64,000 bases of DNA from Flavobacterium flabelliforme (GCF_017948675.1 NZ_JAGFBU010000005.1:124001-188000); one strand, 5' to 3'. Positions 9,308 through 17,852 are shown, counted from the stretch's first letter. Numbers and translations are program-made. Notes: generated by a model from the sequence alone, not told the origin.

Positions 9308-9565
9308 ATGGAGAAAGAAATTATAATTGAACAATTAAAAGAAATAATTAAACCATACGTTCAAGAAAAAGAAGCATTTGAAGCCTTAACAGAGCATACC
9401 GATTTCATCAACGATTTAAAAATAAATTCAGCTAATTTAGTTGATGTAATTTTAGATATTGAAGAAAAGTATGATATTGTTATTGATAACGAATCAATGG
9501 AGCGAATGCTAAATGTAAAAGCAGCAATCGAAATTATTTCTACTAAATTAGCTGATAAAATTTAG
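9308..9565 (+). CDS. Acyl carrier protein of the PKS locus
   Basis: An acidic 85-residue helical protein with the ACP layout. Ser41 in DLKINSANLVDVILDIEE occupies the phosphopantetheine site, but the usual D-S-L is N-S-A, which separates it from the housekeeping ACP. The gene lies directly before a phosphopantetheinyl transferase that may be its dedicated activator. It would carry the growing chain between the dehydratase, the ketosynthase and probably the type III PKS. Ser41 as the attachment site is inferred from alignment with the ACP fold. Confidence 0.85.
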   Translation: MEKEIIIEQLKEIIKPYVQEKEAFEALTEHTDFINDLKINSANLVDVILDIEEKYDIVIDNESMERMLNVKAAIEIISTKLADKI

Positions 9566-9580
9566 AAAATTTTAAAAAAA

Positions 9581-10066
9581 ATGATTGGAAATGACATTGT
9601 AGATTTGGCTTTAGCCCAAAAAGAAAGCAATTGGCAACGAAAAGGTTTTTTAGATAAGATTTTTACCCAAAAAGAGCAATCTTTAATAAAGAATGCTATA
9701 AATTCCGAGCTAATGGTCTGGAATTTATGGACCAGAAAAGAAGCGGCTTATAAAATTTACAATAGAGAAACTGGAATTCGAGCTTATATACCTTTACAGC
9801 TCGAGTGTTTTTTTGAAACTGAAAATCAGGGAACAGTAGGTTGTAATGGATTTACTTATTATACACAAACGCAAATTTCAGAGGAGTTTATTTATACCAT
9901 TGCGGTTACTAATAAACTCCATTTTGACCAAATTAATAAAATAAATTTTGAAACTAATATCCTTAAAAAGGATGGTATCCCATTTATATCCAATACTTCA
10001 TCCAAATTAGTAAAACCAGTTTCAATAACAAATCATGGGCGTTTCTGGGAAGGAATCGTATTGTAA
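9581..10066 (+). CDS. 4'-phosphopantetheinyl transferase
   Basis: A 161-residue enzyme that transfers 4'-phosphopantetheine from CoA to a carrier-protein serine. It shows the N-terminal IGNDIVDL motif, the Mg-binding region expected there, and the signature WNLWTRKEAAYK near residue 50 (WxxKEA type). It lies 15 bases after the ACP gene, so the two are almost certainly cotranscribed, closing the seven-gene locus. The length lies between compact AcpS and pseudo-dimeric Sfp, suggesting a single-domain type. The next gene converges 17 bases away. Confidence 0.85.
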   Translation: MIGNDIVDLALAQKESNWQRKGFLDKIFTQKEQSLIKNAINSELMVWNLWTRKEAAYKIYNRETGIRAYIPLQLECFFETENQGTVGCNGFTYYTQTQISEEFIYTIAVTNKLHFDQINKINFETNILKKDGIPFISNTSSKLVKPVSITNHGRFWEGIVL

Positions 10067-10083
10067 AGTAGTATGTTTTAGTA

Positions 10084-10680
10084 TTATTTTATTCCCAATC
10101 TTGATTTTAGTTTTAAGAAAAGCAAAGCTGTTCTATAAGCATTTTCTGCAGCAGAATTTTTTTCATTTATGGGTATATGATAAAATGTTGAAAGTTCATC
10201 AAGTGAAAATTCTTTATCATTAATATCGTTTAATTTGCAATGCATTACATCAATATCCAAAGCCTCGTTTCGCAATCTACCACAATCTAGACGATCTAAA
10301 GCATGGTTTATCATTTCTACATGAGAATTAATATGGTGACCAACCAAAACGGAATTGCCAACAAAATTGATAAATGACTGAATAGCTTCAGGTTCAGATA
10401 ATTTTAAAATTTTATTTTCTAATAGAAATTCATCTGCTAAATGATTATCATGATAAAATTGATATTGCAGTAAAACAGCTTCAAAACTGTCGCCTATATA
10501 AATACTATCCTCTATAACAGAAAAAGCAGCGATCGATAATAGAACATCTTTCTCCGGATTGGAGCCAGAACTTTCTGTTGATAAAATAACATAACGCGAA
10601 GATTTTTCTTCGAATTTTGAAACATAATTTTTCCAAAATTCGGGATGTTCTTTATTAATGTTTTTTAACCATTCTAACAT
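10084..10680 (-). CDS. DEDD-family 3'-5' exonuclease-like protein, degenerate active site
   Basis: A 198-residue protein with the DnaQ/PolC exonuclease fold: strand and motif I at YVILSTESSGSNP, motif II at LVGHHINSHVEMINHAL, motif III at SAAENAYRTALLFLKL. The metal-binding residues are largely lost: motif I DxE reads SxE, the motif II aspartate position is His in NSHVEM, and the motif III His/Asp positions read Asn and Asn/Glu. It is probably a non-catalytic structural or signalling partner. It starts two bases after the stop of the DUF294 gene, a pairing common in bacteria, often near acs. The fold call is firm; loss of activity is inferred. Confidence 0.7.
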   Translation of the reverse strand: MLEWLKNINKEHPEFWKNYVSKFEEKSSRYVILSTESSGSNPEKDVLLSIAAFSVIEDSIYIGDSFEAVLLQYQFYHDNHLADEFLLENKILKLSEPEAIQSFINFVGNSVLVGHHINSHVEMINHALDRLDCGRLRNEALDIDVMHCKLNDINDKEFSLDELSTFYHIPINEKNSAAENAYRTALLFLKLKSRLGIK

Positions 10681-10682
10681 AA

Positions 10683-12599
10683 TTATGAAAATTGAGTAAG
10701 TTGAAATTTACTTTTTATTAGTTCTTCTAATTCACGCATTGGTAACAAAGCATTTTTTAATTTATCACGATCTATTTTAGTTAGTTCATCAAGATTTATA
10801 AATTCACCTGAATTATCATTTTTTAAACCTTCTAATGTTCTAAATTTAGAAAGAGTTAGAAAAGCTTCGGCACAGTTTAGATAAATTTCGGCATGTTTTG
10901 GATCGGTAATAGCAAACTGTTTGAACCTTTGGTGTGTATTATTAATTCCTCTTATTTCAAAATTTAAAGCTAATAAACGGGCACCATCAATCAAAGGCAT
11001 TAAAGCTCGAGTTTTAATATCAAATTTATTCTTGTTTGGTCCTTCGTCTTCAACATTAAAATTTTTGAAAAAACTTAAAGGTGAATTTTTTCGTAAGGCA
11101 TCATTTCCAAGAAAATCAAAAAACAAACTGTTGTTTTTTACATTTTTGAAAACTACGTCACTAATAGCATCTTCTATTTTTTGTTCTCCAAATGCAATTT
11201 CATAATCAAAGAAAATACTACTAATATTAGCACTATTTTCACCTGGATCTTTCATCCAATTGTCATATTGCTTGATCCAGTCTGTCAGTGATTTACACCA
11301 AAGCATATTGCTTGCCATATGCCCGTTGGGACATAATTCATAACCAATTTTTTCAAGTGTTCCAGTTGTTCTTTTGGCTAACTTTAAAAAATAATCTTTA
11401 ACATCTCGATATTTATCTGGTGCTACATCTTCAAAAATTAAAATACTATCTTGATCCGTCAATAATAATTGTTCTTTTCTGCCTTGGCTACCAATACTTA
11501 ACCAAGCAAAACGAGCAGGAGGAGAGCCCAAATCTAAAATTGATAATTCTACAGAGCGCTTTATAATCGCTAAATTAATTTCACTAGCGATATTAAATAT
11601 ATGAGAAACAGGAATATTTTTTGTTATAGAGGTCTGAATTAAATCGGACAAACGATCGCGAATTTGTTTTAGTTCTTTTGCAGACTGAGAGCGTTTTATT
11701 TCTTTTATCAAAACTCCAGGATTACTCGCTTGCGCAATAATCAAGTCATTTTCGCTAATAATTCCTTTTATGGTAGATTTATCTGTCCCATCTTGAGTTA
11801 CACATAAATGAGTAACATTGTATTTTAGCATTAGTAATTGTGCCTCTGCTAAAGAAACATTTTCCATTACCGTTATAACTGGAGAAGACATTATTCTTTC
11901 AACTGCTATGGTTATGGGAAATCGACCCGTAGCAATTTTAGAGCGCATATCCGTGTCCGTTACAATACCTAAAGGCATGTTATTATTGCATACAAGAGCA
12001 TTATTCTTTAAACTTTCATTCATTAATTGAGCTACATCTTGCACAATTGCATTAGGATTTACTTTTATAGGTGAAGTATTGTAAGACAAAGACTGAAAAT
12101 ATTGCATTTCAGACTTTTCTCCTGCGTAAAAAACGTTATCAGAAATTAACTTTCCTATTAAATTCTCTTTGTCTTTATAATTTCTAGTGTTTACGGCAAA
12201 GCTTTCTAAAAGATAGTTAAGAACTTCAGCATTATTAGCCACAAAAGGACGAAAAGTAGAGATAGGAATCGCATATACCAGACTTTCTTCTCTGGCTTTA
12301 GCGGTCATCATATAATTATTTTTTGCAAAAAAGGGACGAATACCAAAAATATCTCCTTCAACACATTTGTTTAGTAATGTTTCCTCAGCATCAGCAATAA
12401 CAGATAATGTTACGACACCTGAAGCTACAACATAAAAACTGTCATGTAGTAAATCATTAACTTGAAATAATACTTTGTTTTTTTCTAAATTTACGACACG
12501 TATGCTAGTAGCAATTATAGATAATTCCTCAAAAGTCAAATGATTGAAAGGTGCGTATTCCTTTAAAAAATCAGCAATATGTTCAGCAATTGTATTCAT
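10683..12599 (-). CDS. Cyclic-nucleotide-binding/CBS/DUF294 nucleotidyltransferase-like protein
   Basis: A cytosolic regulatory protein of 638 residues from the ATG at 12599. Domains in order: a cyclic-nucleotide-binding domain (about 1-130), a pair of CBS domains (about 165-285, including MSSPVITVMENVSLAEAQ), a DUF294 nucleotidyltransferase core with GSQGRKEQLLLTDQD (the GS...DxD catalytic motif is intact) and a C-terminal DUF294 helical domain. The core resembles the uridylyltransferase part of GlnD, so it may modify or sense a partner protein. The family is often linked to acs and acetate uptake genes. The next gene downstream is the exonuclease-like partner. The substrate is unknown. Confidence 0.85.
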   Translation of the reverse strand: MNTIAEHIADFLKEYAPFNHLTFEELSIIATSIRVVNLEKNKVLFQVNDLLHDSFYVVASGVVTLSVIADAEETLLNKCVEGDIFGIRPFFAKNNYMMTAKAREESLVYAIPISTFRPFVANNAEVLNYLLESFAVNTRNYKDKENLIGKLISDNVFYAGEKSEMQYFQSLSYNTSPIKVNPNAIVQDVAQLMNESLKNNALVCNNNMPLGIVTDTDMRSKIATGRFPITIAVERIMSSPVITVMENVSLAEAQLLMLKYNVTHLCVTQDGTDKSTIKGIISENDLIIAQASNPGVLIKEIKRSQSAKELKQIRDRLSDLIQTSITKNIPVSHIFNIASEINLAIIKRSVELSILDLGSPPARFAWLSIGSQGRKEQLLLTDQDSILIFEDVAPDKYRDVKDYFLKLAKRTTGTLEKIGYELCPNGHMASNMLWCKSLTDWIKQYDNWMKDPGENSANISSIFFDYEIAFGEQKIEDAISDVVFKNVKNNSLFFDFLGNDALRKNSPLSFFKNFNVEDEGPNKNKFDIKTRALMPLIDGARLLALNFEIRGINNTHQRFKQFAITDPKHAEIYLNCAEAFLTLSKFRTLEGLKNDNSGEFINLDELTKIDRDKLKNALLPMRELEELIKSKFQLTQFS

Positions 12600-12783
12600 A
12601 ATTATAAAGATAAAAACGTATTTGAATGTAAAATTACTGAAATTAAAAATCATATCACAACCTTAACACTACCAAAACTTTTTAATTATACAATGCATAA
12701 TTTTTTCATAAAATAAATATGATTTTTATATTTTTTAATCTACTTGTCATACATTTATTCATTAATCTAAAACATTTTAAATC

Positions 12784-13290
12784 ATGAAGTTAGTAAGAAA
12801 AATACTTTTCCCGTTTATTACATTATTAGTAGTCAACTTTACAAATGCACAAGAAAAACCGGCTAGTAGTAAAGAAATGGCTACAGGAAAAATTAATGGA
12901 GCAACAATTACTATTAATTATAGTAGTCCATCGGTAAAAGAAAGAAAAATTTGGGGTGAATTAGTTCCATTTAACGAAGTATGGCGTGCTGGAGCAAATG
13001 AAGCAACTACTTTTGAAACTTCAAAAGATATAACTGTTGGAGGATCAAAATTACCAGCTGGAAAATATTCTTTCTTTGTAATACCTAAAGAAAAAGAATG
13101 TATTGTAATTTTTAATAAAGAAGCAAAACAATGGGGATCTTCAAAATACAATGAAAAAGAAGATCAATTAAGAGTAACTGTTAAACAACAAGCTTCAAAA
13201 TCATCAACAGAAAAATTAGTTTACACTGTTGCTAATAATAAAGTGGTATTGAGTTGGGAAAATTGGAATATACCAATGAGTATAAAATAA
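12784..13290 (+). CDS. Secreted DUF2911 protein
   Basis: A 168-residue exported protein. A signal peptide (MKLVRKILFPFITLLVVNFTNAQ, cleaved after NAQ or earlier) is followed by a single DUF2911 domain with the typical stretches SSPSVKERKIWGELVPF and VWRAGANEATTFETS. The function of the family is unknown; it is common in Bacteroidota as a periplasmic or secreted protein. It stands alone with its own terminator at 13310. Confidence 0.85.
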   Translation: MKLVRKILFPFITLLVVNFTNAQEKPASSKEMATGKINGATITINYSSPSVKERKIWGELVPFNEVWRAGANEATTFETSKDITVGGSKLPAGKYSFFVIPKEKECIVIFNKEAKQWGSSKYNEKEDQLRVTVKQQASKSSTEKLVYTVANNKVVLSWENWNIPMSIK

Positions 13291-13309
13291 TAATTGTTAC
13301 AAAAACATG

Positions 13310-13338
13310 AAAGCATTACTGAAAAGTGATGCTTTTTT
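13310..13338 (+). terminator. Terminator after DUF2911 gene
   Basis: AAAGCATTACT and AGTGATGCTTT pair around a GAAA tetraloop with one G-U pair, followed by T bases. It lies 19 bases past the stop codon at 13290. Confidence 0.85.
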
Positions 13339-13467
13339 TATTTAAAAGCTTTTTGAGTTTCTATTTTGTAATAAATTCTATTTTACATAATATAAATTAT
13401 AGTTCATTTTTAAATGATAATCTTTTATCCTTTTAAGGATATTTTACATTGATTGATAAGAATTTAA

Positions 13468-13887
13468 CTATGTACTCTTTAAGTTGGATAATATCAAATG
13501 TGTTGTAGGTTCTCCATAAATTAAAAGCCTGTCTATAAATTGTTGTAAATGCAATTGATCTGTTAAAATTACTTTCATAAATATATTATGAGTTCCAGTA
13601 ATCCGATGTATTTCTGTTATTTCTGGAAACTCTTTTAGTTGTTCGCTAAAAAGAATCAAATTACCACTAAACAATTTGAACATAATAAAAACTTCAAGAC
13701 CAAAACCAAGCTTTTTAGTATTCAGTTCTACACTATAACCTTTGATAACTTCCATATCTTCGAGCTTTTGAATGCGTTCTCGAACACTTGATGGCGAAAG
13801 ACCAATTTGTTTTCCAATGTCAACAAATGAAACTCTAGCATTAACTTTTAGTTTTTCTATTATTTTTAAATCGATTGCATCTACCAT
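13468..13887 (-). CDS. Lrp/AsnC-family transcriptional regulator
   Basis: A 139-residue regulator: N-terminal winged helix-turn-helix with IGKQIGLSPSSVRERIQKLE, then an Lrp-type ligand-binding domain with TEIHRITGTHNIFMKVI. It binds DNA as a multimer and responds to amino acids or related metabolites. It diverges from the TauE-type exporter at 13994, which is its most likely target. A perfect 12-bp inverted repeat (13883-13930) overlaps its start codon and could be its operator. Confidence 0.9.
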   Translation of the reverse strand: MVDAIDLKIIEKLKVNARVSFVDIGKQIGLSPSSVRERIQKLEDMEVIKGYSVELNTKKLGFGLEVFIMFKLFSGNLILFSEQLKEFPEITEIHRITGTHNIFMKVILTDQLHLQQFIDRLLIYGEPTTHLILSNLKST

Positions 13888-13930
13888 AAAAAAATCTTTT
13901 AAGTTAGTAAAATTACCTTTTTTTTATGGT
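13883..13930. promoter_or_regulatory. Candidate Lrp operator: spaced 12-bp inverted repeat
   Basis: ACCATAAAAAAA (13883-13894) and TTTTTTTATGGT (13919-13930) are exact reverse complements, 36 bases centre to centre. The left arm covers the start codon of the Lrp gene. The AT-rich arms in a divergent promoter region suit Lrp autoregulation and control of the exporter, but this is inference. Confidence 0.45.
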
Positions 13931-13981
13931 AAAATACTATAAAATCCATTGATAAAATTTCAGTAAAATTAGTTGTTGATT

Positions 13982-13989
13982 TACTTTTG
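13982..13989 (+). promoter_or_regulatory. TAnnTTTG -7 box for TauE gene
   Basis: TACTTTTG fully matches the Bacteroidota -7 consensus and ends only four bases before the ATG at 13994, which would give a leaderless or nearly leaderless mRNA. Confidence 0.45.
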
Positions 13990-13993
13990 CATC

Positions 13994-14713
13994 ATGGATA
14001 CACTATTATTATTACTATCAATTGGAATTTTTTTAGGATTTCTTATACAAACAATTACTGGTTTTGCTGGGGCTTTAGTAGCACTTCCTATTTTACTTTT
14101 GGTAATGCCGTTGACTGAGGCTGTTTGTTACATATCTATTTTTTACTCCATTGCTTCTCCTATTTATTTTTACAAGGAATGGAAAAATATGGATAAAATC
14201 TTGCTTAGAAAATTAGCAATAACTTCATTAATTGGAATTCTAATCGGTTCAATAGTTTTAATATATGGTCAGCCAACTCTATTAAAAAAAGCACTTGGCG
14301 TTTTTATCATTCTGTTTGTTTTGAATAGTATTTTAAATAAAAATAATTGGAAATTTGGTAGTAAATTAGAATTCATTTTAGGTCTTTTTGGAGGTTTCTT
14401 TTCGGGTGTTTTTTCTACGGGAGGACCTTTATATGCAGTAATTATTAAAAACGAAACTAGTGATGTCAGGGTTTTTAGGGCAACCATGTTCGGAATCTTG
14501 GGATTGGTATCTATGATGCGAATATCTGTTTTAGTTTTCGAGGGAGTTTTTACAACTATTGAGCTTTATAATTCTTTATATGTTTTACCATTTTTTATAC
14601 TTGCATTGGTTTTAGGTAAAATAGTTTTTTTAAAATTGGACGAGGAATTTTTGAAAAAATTAATTCTGACATTACTTCTAGTTTCTGGATTAGTATTACT
14701 TTTCAAAAATTAG
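13994..14713 (+). CDS. TauE/SafE-family membrane exporter
   Basis: A 239-residue inner-membrane protein with about eight hydrophobic segments. The N-terminal IGFLIQTITGFAGALVALPI type repeat, here GFLIQTITGFAGALVALPIL, and its mirror LGLFGGFFSGVFSTGGP are characteristic of the TauE/SafE (DUF81) family, which exports sulfite or organosulfonates. The ATG at 13994 is chosen over an upstream TTG because a promoter box ends at 13989. The divergent Lrp-type gene suggests control by an amino-acid-like ligand. The substrate is not determined. Confidence 0.8.
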   Translation: MDTLLLLLSIGIFLGFLIQTITGFAGALVALPILLLVMPLTEAVCYISIFYSIASPIYFYKEWKNMDKILLRKLAITSLIGILIGSIVLIYGQPTLLKKALGVFIILFVLNSILNKNNWKFGSKLEFILGLFGGFFSGVFSTGGPLYAVIIKNETSDVRVFRATMFGILGLVSMMRISVLVFEGVFTTIELYNSLYVLPFFILALVLGKIVFLKLDEEFLKKLILTLLLVSGLVLLFKN

Positions 14714-14772
14714 CATCTGTCCTACATTTCATCTTACTGCTCGTTAATTTTCAGTAAAGCATTTATTTCATT

Positions 14773-14780
14773 TACCTTTG
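14773..14780 (+). promoter_or_regulatory. TAnnTTTG -7 box for MFS gene
   Basis: TACCTTTG is a full match to the Bacteroidota -7 consensus, 39 bases upstream of the ATG at 14820. The -33 element is weak. Confidence 0.4.
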
Positions 14781-14819
14781 CAAAAAATTAAATTAGCTAT
14801 TTTGAAGACTGATACTGTA

Positions 14820-16049
14820 ATGACAAAGAAAAAATACTTTCAATTAATTTTGATATTAGGATCCTTAACCGCTTTAGGGCCTTTCTCTATTGATATGTAT
14901 TTACCAGGTTTTTCTGGAATAGCAAAAGATTTGAATACAACGGTAGCCAATGTTTCGATGACCTTATCCAGTTACTTTATTGGTATATCTGCAGGGCAAC
15001 TCCTTTATGGTCCATTACTGGATCGTTTTGGAAGAAAAAAACCATTATTTATAGGGCTTTTGGTTTATATAGCCGCTTCATTAGGTTGTGTTTTCGTTAC
15101 GAATATCGATACATTTATTGGTTTGCGATTCATTCAAGCTGTTGGTAGTTGTGCCGCAACCGTAGCTTCTGTATCTATGGTTCGTGATTTGTTTCCTGTA
15201 AAAGATATTCCCAAAGTGTTTTCGTTATTAATGCTGGTTGTAGGTCTTTCGCCCATGTTAGCACCAACAATTGGAGGTTATGTTACTGCTGATTATGGTT
15301 GGCACACCGTATTTTTTATATTGATGTGTATGGGAATTGTAATTTTGATCGCAGCACAATTAGTTTTGCCAAACACTTATTTACCAGATACTTCAATCTC
15401 TTTAAAACCAAAAGCAATAATTACAAATTTCATAACTATACTAAAAGAACCTCAATTTTATACGTATGCTTTTGCGGGTGCAATTGCATTTTCTGGTTTG
15501 TTTACTTATGTAGCGGCCTCTCCTATCCTATTTATGGATATTTTTGAAGTTGATGCTAAAACCTATGGTTGGATTTTTGCTTTTATGTCTCTCAGTTTTA
15601 TTAGTGCCAGCCAACTCAATTCTTTGCTTTTGCGAAAATTTAATAGTGAACAAATGATTTTTGGGGCATTAATTTCTCAATCAATTATTGCGATATTATT
15701 CCTTATTTTGGTAATTAATAATGTTTTAGGATTATATGGAACGATTGCCATGCTGTTTTTATTTCTGGCTTGTTTAGGAATTTCTAATCCAAATACAGCG
15801 GGATTAACTCTTGCTCCTTTTGCGAGAAATGCCGGAAGTGCTTCTGCATTAATGGGCGCTATACAATTGGGTTTAGGAGCATTTGTGTCGTTTTTAGTTG
15901 GAGTTTTTGTACATAATTCAGTAGTGCCAATGGTTGCCATTATGACTGTAACTACACTTCTAGCATTAGTGATTTTGATTATTGGTAAAAGAAAAATAAA
16001 AAAAACGATTACGACTTCTGCTGATGAAGAAATTGTAATCGTTCCTTAA
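14820..16049 (+). CDS. Bcr/CflA-type MFS multidrug efflux transporter
   Basis: A 409-residue 12-helix major facilitator protein. GPFSIDMYLPGFSGIAKDL at the N-terminus and LYGPLLDRFGRKKPL (MFS motif A) identify the Bcr/CflA drug-proton antiporter group; LPNTYLPDTS follows helix 6 as in the family. The ATG at 14820 is used because the upstream TTG at 14778 lies at the -7 promoter box. It converges on topoisomerase IB with one base between the stop codons. The drug substrate cannot be predicted. Confidence 0.88.
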   Translation: MTKKKYFQLILILGSLTALGPFSIDMYLPGFSGIAKDLNTTVANVSMTLSSYFIGISAGQLLYGPLLDRFGRKKPLFIGLLVYIAASLGCVFVTNIDTFIGLRFIQAVGSCAATVASVSMVRDLFPVKDIPKVFSLLMLVVGLSPMLAPTIGGYVTADYGWHTVFFILMCMGIVILIAAQLVLPNTYLPDTSISLKPKAIITNFITILKEPQFYTYAFAGAIAFSGLFTYVAASPILFMDIFEVDAKTYGWIFAFMSLSFISASQLNSLLLRKFNSEQMIFGALISQSIIAILFLILVINNVLGLYGTIAMLFLFLACLGISNPNTAGLTLAPFARNAGSASALMGAIQLGLGAFVSFLVGVFVHNSVVPMVAIMTVTTLLALVILIIGKRKIKKTITTSADEEIVIVP

Positions 16050-16050
16050 A

Positions 16051-17058
16051 TTAAATGTGTTTCATTACTTCTTTCTCTGAAGAAGTAAGTTCAAATTGAT
16101 TCATTCCGAAATCATCATGCATTTTATTAGGAAGTGTTTTTTCTTCAATTTTTTGCATGATGTTAGGATGTACATAATACGATCTACAAACTGTAGGAGT
16201 ATTACCTAATTCATCTGCTACCATTCGAATTAGTGTATTACTGAATTTTTTCTTTTTCGTATCACCAATGGCTTCTAGTGCATAAGGATAGAGCTCAACT
16301 GCTAAACGGCTTGCTACCCAAGTTCTAAAATCTTTACTGCTAAATCCTTTTCCCATGTGAGTCCGAATGTATTCATTTACATCTTCGCTATCCACTGCAT
16401 GAAAATTACCCTCTTCATCTTTGTATCTAAAAATTTCATAACCTGGTAATTCAGATGATTTTTTTATCAATTTAGCTAATTGGGCATCATCAACTTCAAC
16501 GTGTCTCATTTGATTACTTTTACCTTTATACTCAAATACAACATGGTTTTTATCAAATGTAATGTGTTTTCTTCGCAAGGTTGTTAATCCGAAAGTTCCA
16601 TTTTGATTGGCATATTGTTTGTTTCCAATTCGAATACCGGTTTCGTCAAGTAACAAGATTATTAAAGCTAATATTTTATCTTTAGTCCATTCTTTTATGG
16701 CAATATCTTCTAAAACCTTTTTTCGAAATTTTGTCAGTGCTTTACCAAAACTTTTCATTTTAGCAAACTTCTCTTCTTGTTTTGCTTTTTCAAAAGTAGT
16801 ATGATAAATGTACTGCTTTCTTCCTTTGGCATCTCTGCCAATGGCTTGAATGTGTCCATCATCCCATTTGCAGATGTAAACATCACTCCACATTGGCGGA
16901 ATAATCAACCTACGAAACCTACTTAATAAAATTGTATCTGTGATTTTATTTCCTTCTTCATCAAAATATTGATATCCTTTTCCTCTTTTTCGCTTGTGAA
17001 TTGACATGGCTTCATCGCCAACATGTTTGATCTCTTTGGTGGTTTCTTTAACTTTCAT
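16051..17058 (-). CDS. DNA topoisomerase IB
   Basis: A 335-residue type IB topoisomerase of the poxvirus/bacterial group, which relaxes supercoils through a 3'-phosphotyrosine bond. Seen are the N-terminal KGYQYFDEEGNKI and RRLIIPPMWSDVYIC region, the catalytic-domain ETGIRIGNKQYANQNGTFGLTTL block and RTWVASRLAVE; the nucleophile is one of the tyrosines in TVCRSYYVHP. Length is normal. A perfect inverted repeat lies immediately upstream of the start codon. Confidence 0.92.
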   Translation of the reverse strand: MKVKETTKEIKHVGDEAMSIHKRKRGKGYQYFDEEGNKITDTILLSRFRRLIIPPMWSDVYICKWDDGHIQAIGRDAKGRKQYIYHTTFEKAKQEEKFAKMKSFGKALTKFRKKVLEDIAIKEWTKDKILALIILLLDETGIRIGNKQYANQNGTFGLTTLRRKHITFDKNHVVFEYKGKSNQMRHVEVDDAQLAKLIKKSSELPGYEIFRYKDEEGNFHAVDSEDVNEYIRTHMGKGFSSKDFRTWVASRLAVELYPYALEAIGDTKKKKFSNTLIRMVADELGNTPTVCRSYYVHPNIMQKIEEKTLPNKMHDDFGMNQFELTSSEKEVMKHI

Positions 17059-17081
17059 AATTCATTAAAATTTAATGAATT
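17059..17081. promoter_or_regulatory. Perfect inverted repeat abutting topoisomerase start
   Basis: AATTCATTAAA and TTTAATGAATT (11+1+11) directly precede the ATG of the minus-strand topoisomerase gene. It could be a repressor site or an RNA hairpin limiting ribosome access. No TAnnTTTG box is evident nearby. Confidence 0.45.
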
Positions 17082-17354
17082 AAAGATAAATTAAAAGTAT
17101 TTTTTTGCGTTTTAAAATTTTATGAGAATGTTACATAATTGTCATAATGTTTTAAAATAATTACTGTTTTTATTCTAAAGGAAAAATCATTCTTCAATAT
17201 TTTCAAGCAAATAAAATATATTTTAAATTTTTCATAATTGTTTTTAATCCTTTTAATATTCAACAATATAAGAATTAATACCTATATTTTAATGTGGCTT
17301 TATTGAATTTTAGGAGTAATGATTATAGTATTTTGACCATACAATTTTAATTTT

Positions 17355-17852
17355 TTATTTTGGGTTAAAAGTTTGCGGGATCTTATTATTTTGGGTTTCT
17401 CTATCAAAAGTTAGAGAAATTATTTCCCATTTCTCGTTAGAATAAAAAAGTTGAATGCTATTTACACCACGTCTCTCAACTTTTCCATTTTTTTCTAATC
17501 TTGTTTCGTACGTACTCCATACATGAGCAATATTGCCAAATATTTTTACTTCTCTATTGATTTCATTTTCATAAAATGCAGTCTCTAAAACCATGTTATC
17601 TGTTTCTTTATGAAAATCTTTCAAGGATAAAGTAACTTGTTTCAAATCACCAGATTCATTTGATAAATAAGTATAAATTGCTTTGGGATTGTGAATGAAT
17701 TCATCTCTTTCCCATTGTCTTTTTTCTCCAGCTTCACCTGAAACAACCTCATAAAATGCTTTAATTAAACCATTTATTGAAGATACATCCTCAATAAACG
17801 GATTGTTTTTTTTAACAGCAGGATTCTTTGAATTTTTATTTTGTGTTTCCAT
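17355..17852 (-). CDS. SnoaL-like (NTF2-fold) protein
   Basis: A 165-residue soluble protein without a signal peptide. ISSINGLIKAFYEVVSG-like helix (SSINGLIKAFYEVVSGEAG), then alternating strands ending in SIQLFYSNEKWEIISLTFDRE, fits a SnoaL/DUF4440-type NTF2 fold. Such proteins act as small hydrolases, isomerases or binding proteins; no active residue can be assigned here. The N-terminal 25 residues are Lys/Asn-rich and probably disordered. A stand-alone LytTR regulator gene lies 128 bases upstream on the same strand. Confidence 0.6.
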   Translation of the reverse strand: METQNKNSKNPAVKKNNPFIEDVSSINGLIKAFYEVVSGEAGEKRQWERDEFIHNPKAIYTYLSNESGDLKQVTLSLKDFHKETDNMVLETAFYENEINREVKIFGNIAHVWSTYETRLEKNGKVERRGVNSIQLFYSNEKWEIISLTFDRETQNNKIPQTFNPK

